This document shows positions 45,870 to 54,507 of a stretch of 61,977 nt of DNA, piece after piece. The DNA is from JBKHXF01 sp046566145 (lineage in GTDB: Bacteria; Actinomycetota; Nitriliruptoria; Nitriliruptorales; Nitriliruptoraceae): NCBI GenBank assembly GCA_046566145.1, contig JBKHXF010000010.1, forward strand, positions 1 to 61,977, given 5' to 3'. The notes beneath the pieces were generated by a model. That model searched no databases and was not told where the DNA came from. It was given only the letters and a program-made list of their open reading frames with translations. Every line of letters starts with the position of its first letter. Positions within the stretch are counted from its first letter, which is position 1. The position numbers were made by a program, and so were the translations under genes.

Positions 45870-46078
45870 CCACCACGACAGGCGGGGCCGGACGGCGTCG
45901 ACGGCGAGCGGGGCGTCACGGTGCTCGCACCGCAGGCGGGTCGGGGCGGGGGATCCGGCGATGGAGCGACCTCGGGTCGGCGCGGTGTCGGCCCGGATAC
46001 TACGAGCAGCGCCGAGGGCGCCCCGGCCAGCGTGGGGACGCCCCGGCTAGGGTCCCGGCGGTCGGGAGGGGAGAACCG

Positions 46079-46891
46079 ATGAGCGGCGAGGAGTTCGGCG
46101 AGGAGTTCGAGGGACGCGTCGCGTTCGTGACCGGCGGCACCCTCGGCATCGGCCGCGCCGCCGCCGAGCGGCTCGCGTCGGGCGGCGCTCGCATCGCGGT
46201 CGTGGGCCACGGCGACGACGTGGCCGCGGCGGAGGACGAGCTCCGCGCCGCCGGCCACGACGCCGTCGCCTTCGACGCGGACGTGTCCCGTGCCGACGCG
46301 GTCGCGACCGCGGTGGACGCGACGGTCGAGCGGTTCGGCCGGCTCGACGTGGTCGTGTGCAGCGCCGGCATCCAGACCTACGGGCGGGTCGACGAGCTGC
46401 CCGAGGAGGTCTGGGACCGCACGATGGACGTCAACGTGAAGGGCATGTTCCTCACCGCCCGGGCGGCCATCCCGCACCTGCGGGCGTCGGGCGGCGGGGT
46501 CATCGTCAACATCGCCTCCGTGCAGGCCGACGCCCACCAGCAGACCGTGCCGGCCTACTGCGCCAGCAAGGGCGCCATCCGTGCCCTGACGCGGGCCATG
46601 GCCCTCGACCACGCGCTGGAGGGCATCCGGGTCGTGTCGGTCTCGCCGGGCGCGATCGACACGCCGATGCTGCGCCGGGCCGCCACCGACTTCTCGACCG
46701 ACGGCGACCCCGAGCCGGTCATCGAGGCGTGGGGGCGCAGCCAGCCGATCGGCCGGGTCGGGCGGGCCGACGAGGTCGCCGAGCTGGTCGCGTTCCTGGC
46801 CAGCGACCGGGCCGCGTTCATCACCGGATCGGACCACCTCGTGGACGGCGGGGTCCTCGCCGCGCTCGGTGGCGTGGAGCTGCCCCAGTGA
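46079..46891 (+). CDS. SDR dehydrogenase, probable sugar 1-dehydrogenase
   Basis: A 270-residue classical SDR with TGGTLGIGRA near residue 19, NxxG-type VVCSAGIQTYG, the catalytic YCASK and the C-terminal ITGSDHLVDGG. The neighbouring lactonase and sugar-acid dehydratase suggest it oxidises an aldose (L-rhamnose or L-fucose type) to the lactone with NAD(P). That substrate is inferred from context. ATG 46079 follows GGGAGGGGAG, the strongest ribosome site in the region. It starts the rightward operon; its TGA overlaps the next GTG (GTGA). Confidence 0.85.
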   Translation: MSGEEFGEEFEGRVAFVTGGTLGIGRAAAERLASGGARIAVVGHGDDVAAAEDELRAAGHDAVAFDADVSRADAVATAVDATVERFGRLDVVVCSAGIQTYGRVDELPEEVWDRTMDVNVKGMFLTARAAIPHLRASGGGVIVNIASVQADAHQQTVPAYCASKGAIRALTRAMALDHALEGIRVVSVSPGAIDTPMLRRAATDFSTDGDPEPVIEAWGRSQPIGRVGRADEVAELVAFLASDRAAFITGSDHLVDGGVLAALGGVELPQ

Positions 46892-48135
46892 GGATCGTCG
46901 ACCTGCGCGCCACCACCGTCGCCGTCCCCCTCGAGGCGACCATCCGCCACGCCAACGGCGCCCACTGGGGACGGTTCGTCCGCACCATCGTCGAGCTCGA
47001 GACCGACACCGGGCTCGTGGGCCTCGGGGAGATGGGTGGCGGCGGGCGCAGCGCGGCGGCGGCGTTCGACGCGCTGCGGCCCTCCATCATCGGGCACGAC
47101 CCGACACAGCACGAGCTGCTGCGGGCGAAGCTGCTGAACCCCACGGCGTCGCTCTACAACGACAACGCCCAGCTCCACGCGGCGCTCGAGTTCGCCTGCC
47201 TCGACCTCGTCGGCAAGGACCTCGGCGTGCCGGTCCACGACCTGCTCGGTGGCCGGCTCCGCGACGAGGTGCCCTTCGCCAGCTACCTCTTCTACCGCTA
47301 CCCGGACCCGGAGACCGGCGCGGCGGAGGTCCGCACCCCGGACCAGCTCGTCCAGCACGCCCGCGAGCTGCGCGACGCCCACGGGTTCACCAGCCACAAG
47401 CTGAAAGGCGGGGTGTTCCCACCCCAGCACGAGCTCGCGTGCTACCGCGCGCTGGCCGAGGCCTTCCCGGAGGACCGGCTGCGCTACGACCCGAACGCCG
47501 TGCTGTCGGTGCGGGACTCGATCGAGTTCGGTCGCGCCATCCTCGACCTGAACAACGACTACCTCGAGGACCCGTGCTTCGGCATGCACGGCATGCGGCA
47601 GGTGCGGGAGAAGCTGCCGCTGCGCATGGCCACCAACACGGTGGTGGTCAACTTCGAGCAGCTCGCCGCGAACGTCCGCGACCCCGCCGTCGACGTGGTC
47701 CTGCTCGACACCACGTTCTGGGGCGGCATCCGCCCGTGCCTCAAGGCCGCCGGCGTGTGCGAGACCTTCCAGCTCGAGGTCGCCGTGCACAGCTCCGGGG
47801 AGCTCGGCATCCAGCTGGCCACGATGCTGCACCTCGGGGCGGCCGTGCCGAACCTGTCGTTCTCCGCCGACGCGCACTACCACCACCTGCTCGACGACGT
47901 CATCGAGGGCGGGAAGCTGCCGTACCGCGACGGCGCGATCGCCGTGCCCAACGGCCCCGGGCTCGGCGTCACCCTCGACCGCGACCGGCTCGCGCGCTAC
48001 GCCGAGCTGTACGAGGAGCTCGGTGGCTACCCCTACGACCGCGACCCCGGCCGTCCCGGCTGGATCGCGCGCGTCCCCTCGCCCGACTTCGACGACCCGG
48101 GCCGGGTCGGCGAGCCCCGAACGCTGCGATCCTGA
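46888..48135 (+). CDS. enolase-superfamily sugar-acid dehydratase (glucarate dehydratase group)
   Basis: A 415-residue member of the enolase superfamily. The lid domain contains GLVGLGEMGGGGRSAAAAFD; the barrel has the KxK motif SHKLKGG (about residue 172), metal ligands in RYDPNAVLSV and YLEDPCFGM, TNTVVVNF, and the His region VAVHSSGELGIQLATML followed by SFSADAHYHH. The TNT and HSS..LGI segments match the glucarate dehydratase subgroup rather than the mandelate-racemase type. It probably dehydrates an aldonic or aldaric acid to the 2-keto-3-deoxy acid; the flanking rhamnosidase suggests a 6-deoxy sugar acid. Start GTG overlaps the previous stop. Confidence 0.85.
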   Translation: MRIVDLRATTVAVPLEATIRHANGAHWGRFVRTIVELETDTGLVGLGEMGGGGRSAAAAFDALRPSIIGHDPTQHELLRAKLLNPTASLYNDNAQLHAALEFACLDLVGKDLGVPVHDLLGGRLRDEVPFASYLFYRYPDPETGAAEVRTPDQLVQHARELRDAHGFTSHKLKGGVFPPQHELACYRALAEAFPEDRLRYDPNAVLSVRDSIEFGRAILDLNNDYLEDPCFGMHGMRQVREKLPLRMATNTVVVNFEQLAANVRDPAVDVVLLDTTFWGGIRPCLKAAGVCETFQLEVAVHSSGELGIQLATMLHLGAAVPNLSFSADAHYHHLLDDVIEGGKLPYRDGAIAVPNGPGLGVTLDRDRLARYAELYEELGGYPYDRDPGRPGWIARVPSPDFDDPGRVGEPRTLRS

Positions 48136-48145
48136 CGAGGCCCAC

Positions 48146-49000
48146 ATGGCGCCCCTGCTGCCCCCCTCCGCCGCGACCGTCCTGTGCGACGGCACGCTGA
48201 CCGACCCGCGGCTCGACCACCCCGAGGGGCTCGCCGTCGACCGCGACGGCGCCGTGTGGTGCGGTGGCGAGCAGGGGCAGCTCTACCGGGTGGAGCCCGA
48301 CGGGTCGGGCTTCCGGCAGGTCGCCTCGACCGGCGGCTTCGTGCTCGGCGTCGCGCTCGACGGCCGCGGGAACCTGTACGCGTGCGACCTCAAGCACGCC
48401 GCGGTGTTCCGCCTCGACACCGCCACGGGCGTGCTCGAGCGGTTCACCGACTTCGGGGGCGCGGTCGCGATCCCCAACTGGCCGGTCGTGGACGCCGCCC
48501 GTGGGGTGCTGTACGTCAGCGACAGCCACGCGGCCGACGAGCCGGGCGGCGGGGTCTGGCGGGTCGACCTCGACACCGGCGCGGCCGCGCACTGGTACGC
48601 CGGGGCGCTGACGTTCGCGAACGGCATGGCCCTCACCGCCGACGGCGGTGCCCTGCTCGTGGCGGAGACGTTCGCGCACCGGATCTCGCGCATCACCATC
48701 GGCGAGGACGGTCGCCCCGTGGGGGACGCCGTGCCGTTCGTGACCGACCTGCCGGGGCTCCCGGACGGGCTGGCGCTCGACACCGACGGCAACGTGTACG
48801 TCGGGTGCTACGAGCCGTCGCGGGTGCTGCGGGTGACGCCGGACGGGCAGGTCGACGTGCTCGTCGAGGACCCGACGGCGCACGTCCTGTGCCATCCGAC
48901 CAACGTCGCGTTCCGCGGCGACGAGCTGCTCACGGCCAACCTCGGGCGCTGGCACATCACCCGGATCGCCGTCGGCGCCCGGGGCGTGCCGCTCGTCTGA
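48146..49000 (+). CDS. SMP-30/gluconolactonase family lactonase
   Basis: A 284-residue beta-propeller with the metal site residues in the expected places: Glu in LDHPEGLAVDRDG (about residue 27), Asn in TFANGMALTADG (about 157) and Asp in GLPDGLALDTDGNVYVG (about 210). This is the SMP-30/regucalcin family, which hydrolyses aldono-lactones. Here it would open the lactone made by the SDR at 46079, supplying the dehydratase. ATG 48146 lies 11 bp after the dehydratase stop with ACGAGG in front. It converges with the FAH-family gene, with a single base between the two stop codons. Confidence 0.87.
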   Translation: MAPLLPPSAATVLCDGTLTDPRLDHPEGLAVDRDGAVWCGGEQGQLYRVEPDGSGFRQVASTGGFVLGVALDGRGNLYACDLKHAAVFRLDTATGVLERFTDFGGAVAIPNWPVVDAARGVLYVSDSHAADEPGGGVWRVDLDTGAAAHWYAGALTFANGMALTADGGALLVAETFAHRISRITIGEDGRPVGDAVPFVTDLPGLPDGLALDTDGNVYVGCYEPSRVLRVTPDGQVDVLVEDPTAHVLCHPTNVAFRGDELLTANLGRWHITRIAVGARGVPLV

Positions 49001-49001
49001 G

Positions 49002-49850
49002 TCAGGCCTGCACGAGCGTCTGGCGCTGGCGGCCCAGCCGGTCGATCTCGAGCTCCATGACGTCGCCCGCCCGGAGGTAGGGGAAGTCGTTCGCGCCGAA
49101 CGCGACCCCCTGCGGCGTGCCGGTGTTGATGACGTCACCGGGCTCGAGGACCATGAACTGGCTGACGTAGCGCACCAGCTCGGCGACCCCGAAGACCAGG
49201 TCGCTCGTGCGGCTGTCCTGCCGCAGCTCTCCGTTCACCCAGGTCCGCAGTCCGAGATCGCCCGGGTCGCCGACCTCGTCGGGGGTGACCAGCCACGGAC
49301 CGAGCGGGTTGAAGGTCTCGCAGGACTTGCCCTTCACCCACTGCCCGCCGCGCTCCATCTGGAAGGCGCGCTCGGAGACGTCGTTGGAGATCGTGTAGCC
49401 CGCGATGGTCGCCAGCGCCTCGTCGTGGGAGGCGAGGTAGCGGCCCTCCGCCCCGATGACGATGGCGAGCTCGACCTCGTAGTCGGTCTTCTCCGAACCG
49501 CGGGGGACCAGGACCTCGTCGTCGGGCCCGACGACCGTGTTGGTCGCCTTGAAGAAGATGACCGGCTCGGTCGGGGCGTCCATGCCGGACTCGGCGGCGT
49601 GGGCCGCGTAGTTGAGCCCGATGCAGACGAGCTTGCCGGGGCGGGTGACGGGTGGCCCGTACCGGTCGACCGGACCGACCGGCGTGAGCGTGCCGGCGGC
49701 GACGGCGTCACGGGCCCGGTCGATGCCGCCGGACGCGAGGAAGGCCGGGGTGATGTCGTCGGTGACCGGGGTGAGGTCGAGCGCGGTGCCGTCCTCGGTG
49801 ATGACGACGGGACGCTCCTGGCCGGCGGGGCCGATGCGGGCGAGCTTCAC
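49002..49850 (-). CDS. FAH-family hydrolase (2,4-diketo-3-deoxy acid hydrolase candidate)
   Basis: A 282-residue fumarylacetoacetate-hydrolase family protein: VCIGLNYAAHAAESG, PVIFFKATNTVVGPDDEV, the metal ligands in EKTDYEVELAIVIG, and DVSERAFQMERGGQWVKGKS and NTGTPQGVAFG. Relatives include acylpyruvases and the L-2,4-diketo-3-deoxyrhamnonate/fuconate hydrolases that give pyruvate and lactate. With an SDR directly upstream and a lactate/glycolate-type oxidase before that, the diketo-hydrolase role is the best reading. GTG 49850 follows GAGGAG. It is the last gene of the leftward operon controlled by operator D. Confidence 0.87.
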   Translation of the reverse strand: MKLARIGPAGQERPVVITEDGTALDLTPVTDDITPAFLASGGIDRARDAVAAGTLTPVGPVDRYGPPVTRPGKLVCIGLNYAAHAAESGMDAPTEPVIFFKATNTVVGPDDEVLVPRGSEKTDYEVELAIVIGAEGRYLASHDEALATIAGYTISNDVSERAFQMERGGQWVKGKSCETFNPLGPWLVTPDEVGDPGDLGLRTWVNGELRQDSRTSDLVFGVAELVRYVSQFMVLEPGDVINTGTPQGVAFGANDFPYLRAGDVMELEIDRLGRQRQTLVQA

Positions 49851-49899
49851 GGGGGCTCCTCGTGGGGTGGGTCCGTGCGGGGGTCGGTCGGGTCGGTCG

Positions 49900-50655
49900 T
49901 CAGGCGGCGGTCAGGCCGCCGTCGATGACGAGGTTGGTGCCGGTGACGAAGGCCGCGGCGTCGCTGGCGAGGTAGACCGCGGCTGCGGCGACCTCCTCCG
50001 GGGAGCCGAGCCGGCCCATCGGCTGACGGGCGACGAGCGTGTCGCGGGCGGCGCCGGGGTCGTCCGCCTCCTCGAGCAGCCGCCCGACCCACGGGGAGTC
50101 GACGGTGCCGGGGCTGATGCTGTTGCAGCGCACCCCCGTGCCGGCGTACTCGACCGCGACCTGGCGCGTCAGCGCGATGACGGCGCCCTTGCTGGCGCAG
50201 TAGGACGCCCGGCCGCGCAGCCCGACCATGCCAGCGATGGAGGCGGTGTTGACGATCGCGCCGCGGCCCTGCGCGAGCATGTGGGGCAGCACCGCGCGGA
50301 CCCCGAGGAACACGCCCCGGGCGTTCACGGCGAACACGCGGTCCCACTCCTCCGGCGTGGCGTCGAGCACACTGGTCGTCGAGCCGATGCCGGCGTTGTT
50401 CATCAGCACGTCCACGCGTCCGGTCCGGTCCACGGCGGCCCCGACCAGTGCCTCGACGGACGCGGGGTCGGACACGTCGACCCGGACGGCGACGCAGCCG
50501 TCGGGGATGCCGCCCGGGTCGAGGTCGCCGCCGACGACGGTCGCGCCGGCGGCGGCGAGCTGCTCGGCCATCGCCCGGCCGATGCCGGAGCCGGCGCCGG
50601 TGACGATGGCGGTCCGGCCGGAGAAGTCGTGCGGTGCTGCGGTCTGGTCGGTCAC
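49900..50655 (-). CDS. SDR dehydrogenase, probable 2-keto-3-deoxy-sugar-acid 4-dehydrogenase
   Basis: A 251-residue classical SDR with VTGAGSGIGRA near residue 18, NNAGIGSTT, SYCASKGAV and FVTGTNLVIDGG. It is distinct from the SDR at 46079. Placed next to the FAH-family gene it would oxidise the 4-hydroxyl of a 2-keto-3-deoxy acid to give the diketo acid that the FAH enzyme splits, as known for the L-rhamnose and L-fucose routes. The role is inferred from the gene set. GTG 50655 overlaps the stop of the FAD oxidase (GTGA). Confidence 0.85.
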   Translation of the reverse strand: MTDQTAAPHDFSGRTAIVTGAGSGIGRAMAEQLAAAGATVVGGDLDPGGIPDGCVAVRVDVSDPASVEALVGAAVDRTGRVDVLMNNAGIGSTTSVLDATPEEWDRVFAVNARGVFLGVRAVLPHMLAQGRGAIVNTASIAGMVGLRGRASYCASKGAVIALTRQVAVEYAGTGVRCNSISPGTVDSPWVGRLLEEADDPGAARDTLVARQPMGRLGSPEEVAAAAVYLASDAAAFVTGTNLVIDGGLTAA

Positions 50656-52058
50656 GGTCGCGCCTCGATCAGGGTCCCGGGGTTCATGAGGTTCTGCGGG
50701 TCGAACGCCGCCTTCACGGCGCGGTGGACCCGGTCGGAGACGGGCCCGCGCTGCCGGGAGGCAGCCTCGGTCTTGAGCCGTCCGACGCCGTGCTCGCCGG
50801 TCGCGGTCCCGCCGCGGCGGACCGCCGCCTCGACGAGGTCGGCGAAGGCCGCCTCGGCCCGGCGGCGGCCGTCGTCGTCCCCGTGGTCGGTCACCACGGT
50901 GGGGTGGAGGTTCCCGTCGCCGGCGTGGCCGAACGTCAGCACCCGGACGTCGTGCCGGTCGGCCACCTTGGCGACGTCGCTCAGGTAGCCGGCGAGCTGC
51001 CGGATGGGGACGCCCACGTCGTCGAGCAGCGCGGCGCCCAGCCGTTCGACCGCGGGGTAGGCCAGCCGTCGCGCCTCGAGCAGCAGGTCGGTCTCGACGG
51101 GGTCGTCGGTGACGTGCGTCGTGCTCGCGCCGGCGGCGGTGCAGACGGCCGCCATCGCCTCCGCGTCCTGCCGGCGCAGGACCGGGTCGCGCTCGTCGGA
51201 CTGGAGCACCAGCATCGCGGCGGCGTCGCGGTCCAGCGACATCCGGCGCCAGTCGTCGACGGCCCGCAGCGTCGGCCCGTCGACGAGCTCGCACAGGCTC
51301 GGCACGTGGACGCGTGCCAGCTGCTGCACGGCCTCCCCGGTGCTGGCGAGGTCGGGGAAGAGCGCGACCGCGGTGGCCGGCGGGGCGGGCCGGGGGAGCA
51401 GCCGGACGGTCACCCGGGTCACGATGCCGAGGGTCCCCTCCGAGCCGACGACGAGCGAGGTGAGGTCGTAGCCGGCGACGTCCTTGCGGGTGGCCCGACC
51501 GGTGACGAGCGTCTCGCCGCTCGCGAGGCAGAGCTCGAGCGAGGCGACCCAGTCGCGCGTGACGCCGTACTTCACGCAGCACAGGCCGCCGGCGTTGGTG
51601 GCGACGTTGCCGCCGATCGTCGAGAAGGCCCGGCTCGCCGGGTCGGGCGGGTACCACAGGCCGATGGTCGCCGCGGCCGCGTCGAGCTCGGCGTTGAGGA
51701 CCCCGGGTTCGACGACCGCGAGGCGCTCCACCTCGTCGACGTCGAGGATCCGGTCCATGCCCGAGACGTCGACGACCACGCACCCGTCGATGGCGTTCGC
51801 GCCACCGCTCAGCCCCGACCCCGCTCCCCGCGGGACGAGCGGGGCGCCGACGGAGGCAGCCGCCCTGGCGGTCGCGGCGACCTCGCTGCCGGACCGGGGC
51901 CGGACCAGGGCGGTTGCGCGACCGGGGACGAGCCACGTCGCCTGGTCGCGTGACGCCGCCGTGACCACGTCCGGGTCGAGGACCACCCGGCCGGCGGGGA
52001 GCGCCCCCTCGAGCGCGGCGACGAGCGCCCGGTCCCGGTCGATCACGCACGCGTCCAC
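50652..52058 (-). CDS. FAD-linked oxidase of the GlcD/D-lactate dehydrogenase family
   Basis: A 468-residue flavoprotein: FAD-binding (PCMH) domain with RPRSGSEVAATARAAASVGA, PLVPRGAGSGLSGGANAIDG and STIGGNVATNAGG, and the C-terminal domain with VLTFGHAGDGNLHPTVVTD (metal and substrate site) and GEHGVGRLK. The family oxidises 2-hydroxy acids such as D-lactate or glycolate. In this operon it could recycle the lactate made by the diketo-hydrolase step to pyruvate; whether it takes the L or D form is not visible. GTG 52058 is used instead of ATG 52133, because that ATG lies upstream of operator D and would put the operator inside the coding region. First gene of the operon. Confidence 0.86.
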   Translation of the reverse strand: MDACVIDRDRALVAALEGALPAGRVVLDPDVVTAASRDQATWLVPGRATALVRPRSGSEVAATARAAASVGAPLVPRGAGSGLSGGANAIDGCVVVDVSGMDRILDVDEVERLAVVEPGVLNAELDAAAATIGLWYPPDPASRAFSTIGGNVATNAGGLCCVKYGVTRDWVASLELCLASGETLVTGRATRKDVAGYDLTSLVVGSEGTLGIVTRVTVRLLPRPAPPATAVALFPDLASTGEAVQQLARVHVPSLCELVDGPTLRAVDDWRRMSLDRDAAAMLVLQSDERDPVLRRQDAEAMAAVCTAAGASTTHVTDDPVETDLLLEARRLAYPAVERLGAALLDDVGVPIRQLAGYLSDVAKVADRHDVRVLTFGHAGDGNLHPTVVTDHGDDDGRRRAEAAFADLVEAAVRRGGTATGEHGVGRLKTEAASRQRGPVSDRVHRAVKAAFDPQNLMNPGTLIEARP

Positions 52059-52107
52059 GTGTCGACGCCCCGGGCGGGGCCGGGGCGCGAGGTGGCGGGC
52101 ATCGGTC

Positions 52108-52127
52108 GTCCTGTCATGACAGGTTGC
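52108..52127 (-). promoter_or_regulatory. GntR-type operator site D
   Basis: The reverse strand reads GCAACCTGTCATGACAGGAC toward the FAD oxidase. Its core CCTGTCATGACAGG (52110-52123) is a perfect 14-bp palindrome, the most symmetrical of the five sites. A further half-like CATGGCAGG follows at 52131-52139. Confidence 0.72.
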
Positions 52128-52211
52128 AATCATGGCAGGTCGCCGCCGGGCCTGCCAGCCGCCGGCGCCGGGGGGTGACGTCGCCCTCGGCGCCGGGTCC
52201 TGGCGTCAGGG

Positions 52212-52241
52212 TTGCCAGCCGCCGCGCCCCACGTGTACTTT
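52212..52241 (+). promoter_or_regulatory. promoter of lipoprotein/PKD cassette copy 2
   Basis: TTGCCA (52212-52217) and TACTTT (52236-52241) are 18 bp apart, as in copy 1. The 30 bp at 52230-52259 are identical to 10535-10564. The element lies only about 85 bp from operator D of the divergent oxidase operon, so both promoters share one intergenic region. Confidence 0.6.
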
Positions 52242-52301
52242 CGTTCCATCCGGTCGGGCTCACGGCCGGGTCGGGTGCGTGACGCCAACTGCGTGAGGGG
52301 T

Positions 52302-53048
52302 GTGGTCGTGGTCGAGGGGGACAGCCGCCGGCGCGGTGGGCGTCGGGTGGCGCTGGCGCTGTCGGGTGTGCTGCTGCTGTCGGCGTGTCAGGGTGGGGGG
52401 TCGGGGGAGCCGGAGGCGTCGCCGCGTGATGTGTCGACGATCGGGCAGCCGTCCGAGACGGTGGTGTCGTCGCCGAGCGCTTCCGCGGAAGCGGTGGACG
52501 TGACGGTGGTGCCGGACGAGATCACGCCGGCGTACGTGGACGCGGTCGCGAACACGCTGTACGGGATTGCGGACGAGGTGACCGTCGAGATCCTTGCGGA
52601 GCCGGCGGACCCGACGCGCAACCTCACCCGCGAGCAACTGGACAAGCTCGTCGACGTCTTCGACGGTGAGGAGTACGTCGTCAGGGTCGGTGAGGTGGAG
52701 GTCTTCGCTCGGGAACCCGAGTCGCGGCGACTGGTTCTCGGCCCCGAGGAGTACGAGCAGCTCCGGTGGGAGACGGTGAAAATCCTCGAGTCGTCAACCG
52801 CTTGCATCGTCGCGGTGGGGTACTACGACCTGAGCGGTACGGCCTCTCAGCCGACCGAGCCGGTTCTTCACGCGCTCTCCCTGACCAGGACGAGAGGGAC
52901 CGAGCAGTTCAACCCGACCCCCTGGTTGGTGGTGGACGCCCTCGCGAACCGATCAGGTGGCGAGGTGAACCCGGACGAGGCGATGCTCGAGGCGGACCTG
53001 TCGAGCTTCGGGGATGCACTCACGCACACGTGTGGGAGTGGCTCCTGA
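52302..53048 (+). CDS. predicted lipoprotein, cassette copy 2
   Basis: About 248 residues and paralogous to the protein at 10603: the same Arg-rich start, lipobox LSAC (Cys 29), the linker with EASPRDVSTIGQPSE, then DEITPAYVDAVANTLYGIAD, RNLTREQLDKLVDVFDGEEY and RGTEQFNPTPWL. The first half is nearly identical to copy 1 even at DNA level; the second half differs more, with lower GC3 in both. Start uncertain (GTG 52293, 52302 or 52308). The stop TGA shares one base with the next ATG. Surface location predicted; function unknown. Confidence 0.72.
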   Translation: MVVVEGDSRRRGGRRVALALSGVLLLSACQGGGSGEPEASPRDVSTIGQPSETVVSSPSASAEAVDVTVVPDEITPAYVDAVANTLYGIADEVTVEILAEPADPTRNLTREQLDKLVDVFDGEEYVVRVGEVEVFAREPESRRLVLGPEEYEQLRWETVKILESSTACIVAVGYYDLSGTASQPTEPVLHALSLTRTRGTEQFNPTPWLVVDALANRSGGEVNPDEAMLEADLSSFGDALTHTCGSGS

Positions 53049-53953
53049 TGTCGCCCGGTGGGTTCGTCGCCGTCCTCGTTGCCCTCGCGGTTGGGACCGC
53101 CGTGCCCGCGGCTGCGGCCACGGAGCGCCCCAGCCCAAGTCGAAGCGAGAGTCAGCCAGCGGTCGGATTCGATTCCGGCCGTGACGGCCGCACCGGTCGG
53201 GGGCTCTCGGCGGACGGCTCGTTCAACTTCGGCCTGGATGGTGACGGCGATGATGCAACCGGCGCTGGCGGCGGTCGAGCCATGCCGGTGGTGGACGACG
53301 GGATGGTGACGATTCGGTTCTCGGCGGTGATTCGGACGGCGGACGGGGTGTGTCTCGGCTCGGGGTTCGAGCGTGTGGATCGGGCGGTTGCGGACGAGGT
53401 CCGGCAGCAGCGCGAGGCGGCGACGGTGGTGCAGTACGAGTCGTTGATCTCGCGGGGGGTGCTGGTGCCGGCCTGTGAGGGGCCGGACGCGGCGCCGACG
53501 GTGGACCTGTCGCGGGCGTTGGCGTTCGCGGGGGAGGTGGTGGGTCGGTTGCCGCGGCCGTCGCCGTCGCTGCCGCCGGGGTACGCGTTGGCGGGGCTGC
53601 GGATGTACCTGGTGAACGACCAGGCGTTGGTCCACGAGGAGACGCAGGACGTGGACCTGGGGGGCGTGATCGTGCCGGTGACCGTGACGGCGACGGGGAC
53701 GTGGTCGGTGCAGTGGGGTGACGGGACCGGGGATGGGCCGTTCGACGCGCCGTCGGTCGGGTACCAGCAGCCGGGGCTGCAGGTGACGAAGGTGTGGACC
53801 GACCGGGGCCGGTACGAGGTGCGTGTGGTGGACACGTGGCGGGTGACGGTGTCGGCGCCGGGGGTGGGGACGTTGACGCTGCCGGCGCAGACGCTGGCAG
53901 CGGTCCCGCTGGACGTCGAGGTCCGCGAGGTCCAGGCCGTCCGGGAACGCTGA
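53048..53953 (+). CDS. exported protein with PKD-like domain, cassette copy 2
   Basis: A 301-residue paralogue of the protein at 11364. It has a signal peptide (FVAVLVALAVGTAVPAAAA), a low-complexity Gly/Asp stretch that differs from copy 1, and then a closely similar body: VTIRFSAVIRTADGVCLGSG, REAATVVQYESLISRGVLVP, the PKD-like TGTWSVQWGDGTGDGPF and the same end REVQAVRER. Strong conservation of the body with divergence of the linker suggests selection on the folded part. ATG 53048 overlaps the previous stop by one base (TGATG). Confidence 0.75.
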   Translation: MSPGGFVAVLVALAVGTAVPAAAATERPSPSRSESQPAVGFDSGRDGRTGRGLSADGSFNFGLDGDGDDATGAGGGRAMPVVDDGMVTIRFSAVIRTADGVCLGSGFERVDRAVADEVRQQREAATVVQYESLISRGVLVPACEGPDAAPTVDLSRALAFAGEVVGRLPRPSPSLPPGYALAGLRMYLVNDQALVHEETQDVDLGGVIVPVTVTATGTWSVQWGDGTGDGPFDAPSVGYQQPGLQVTKVWTDRGRYEVRVVDTWRVTVSAPGVGTLTLPAQTLAAVPLDVEVREVQAVRER

Positions 53954-54004
53954 ACCTCGGGCAGGCAGGAGTGGGTTGTGCCTCAGCCCTCACGCGTCCA
54001 TACT

Positions 54005-54024
54005 TGTTATTGGTTCCGATAACA
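54005..54024. promoter_or_regulatory. 20-bp operator-like palindrome before the Xre gene
   Basis: TGTTAT (54005-54010) and ATAACA (54019-54024) are perfect inverted arms, with GG/CC inside also symmetric. It ends ten bases before the start codon and overlaps the spacing of the ribosome site CAGGAG, a typical autoregulatory antitoxin site. Confidence 0.55.
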
Positions 54025-54033
54025 GGAGTGGTC

Positions 54034-54507
54034 ATGGAGACTGCGACGTCGCTGCGGCGGGCGAGGTCTCGGGCCGGGCTCACCGTGCGGGAGGTGGCGA
54101 GCCTCGCCGGGACATCCGCGGCGGCCATCAGCACCTACGAGCGAGGGCGCGTCCGACCCCGCGTCGACGTGCTCGAGCGTGTCGCGGGTGTCCTGGGGCT
54201 CGACCTGCGACTCGAGCCGCAGCCAGCCAACGCTGCCGACCGGCTGGTCCACCTCCTCGCGAGCCACGTCGCGGACATGCTGGAGGCCGACCCGGCGCAG
54301 TTCCGTGACGCCCGCAGGCTCGCGCATGACGCGACCGGGGACCATGCTGACGCGTGGCGCCACGTCGTCGACGGGGGGCTCGCGGTCACCATCGCCGTGC
54401 TGCGGAGCGCCGATCCGATCGTGCAGCCGCTGCTCTCGGACTGCCCGCTGCTCCTCCTCGTACAAGAAGAGGACCGACTGGAGCTCGTCCGGCAGGCCCA
54501 TGGATAG
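54034..54507 (+). CDS. Xre-type helix-turn-helix protein, probable antitoxin
   Basis: A 157-residue protein with an N-terminal Xre domain (LRRARSRAGLTVREVASLAG, TSAAAISTYERGRVRPRVDV; residues about 5-60) and a helical C-terminal region (ADRLVHLLASHVADMLEADP) that is probably the partner-binding part. ATG 54034 follows CAGGAG. A 20-bp palindrome lies directly upstream. The stop overlaps the start of the next gene by eight bases, the usual layout of an antitoxin with a nucleotidyltransferase-type toxin. Codon use is slightly less GC3-biased than in the housekeeping genes, in line with an acquired module. Confidence 0.8.
   Translation: METATSLRRARSRAGLTVREVASLAGTSAAAISTYERGRVRPRVDVLERVAGVLGLDLRLEPQPANAADRLVHLLASHVADMLEADPAQFRDARRLAHDATGDHADAWRHVVDGGLAVTIAVLRSADPIVQPLLSDCPLLLLVQEEDRLELVRQAHG

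Noticed and set aside
52059..52133. N-terminal extension of the FAD oxidase from ATG 52133
   Set aside because: It would place the operator palindrome inside the coding sequence, and the added residues match nothing in the family.
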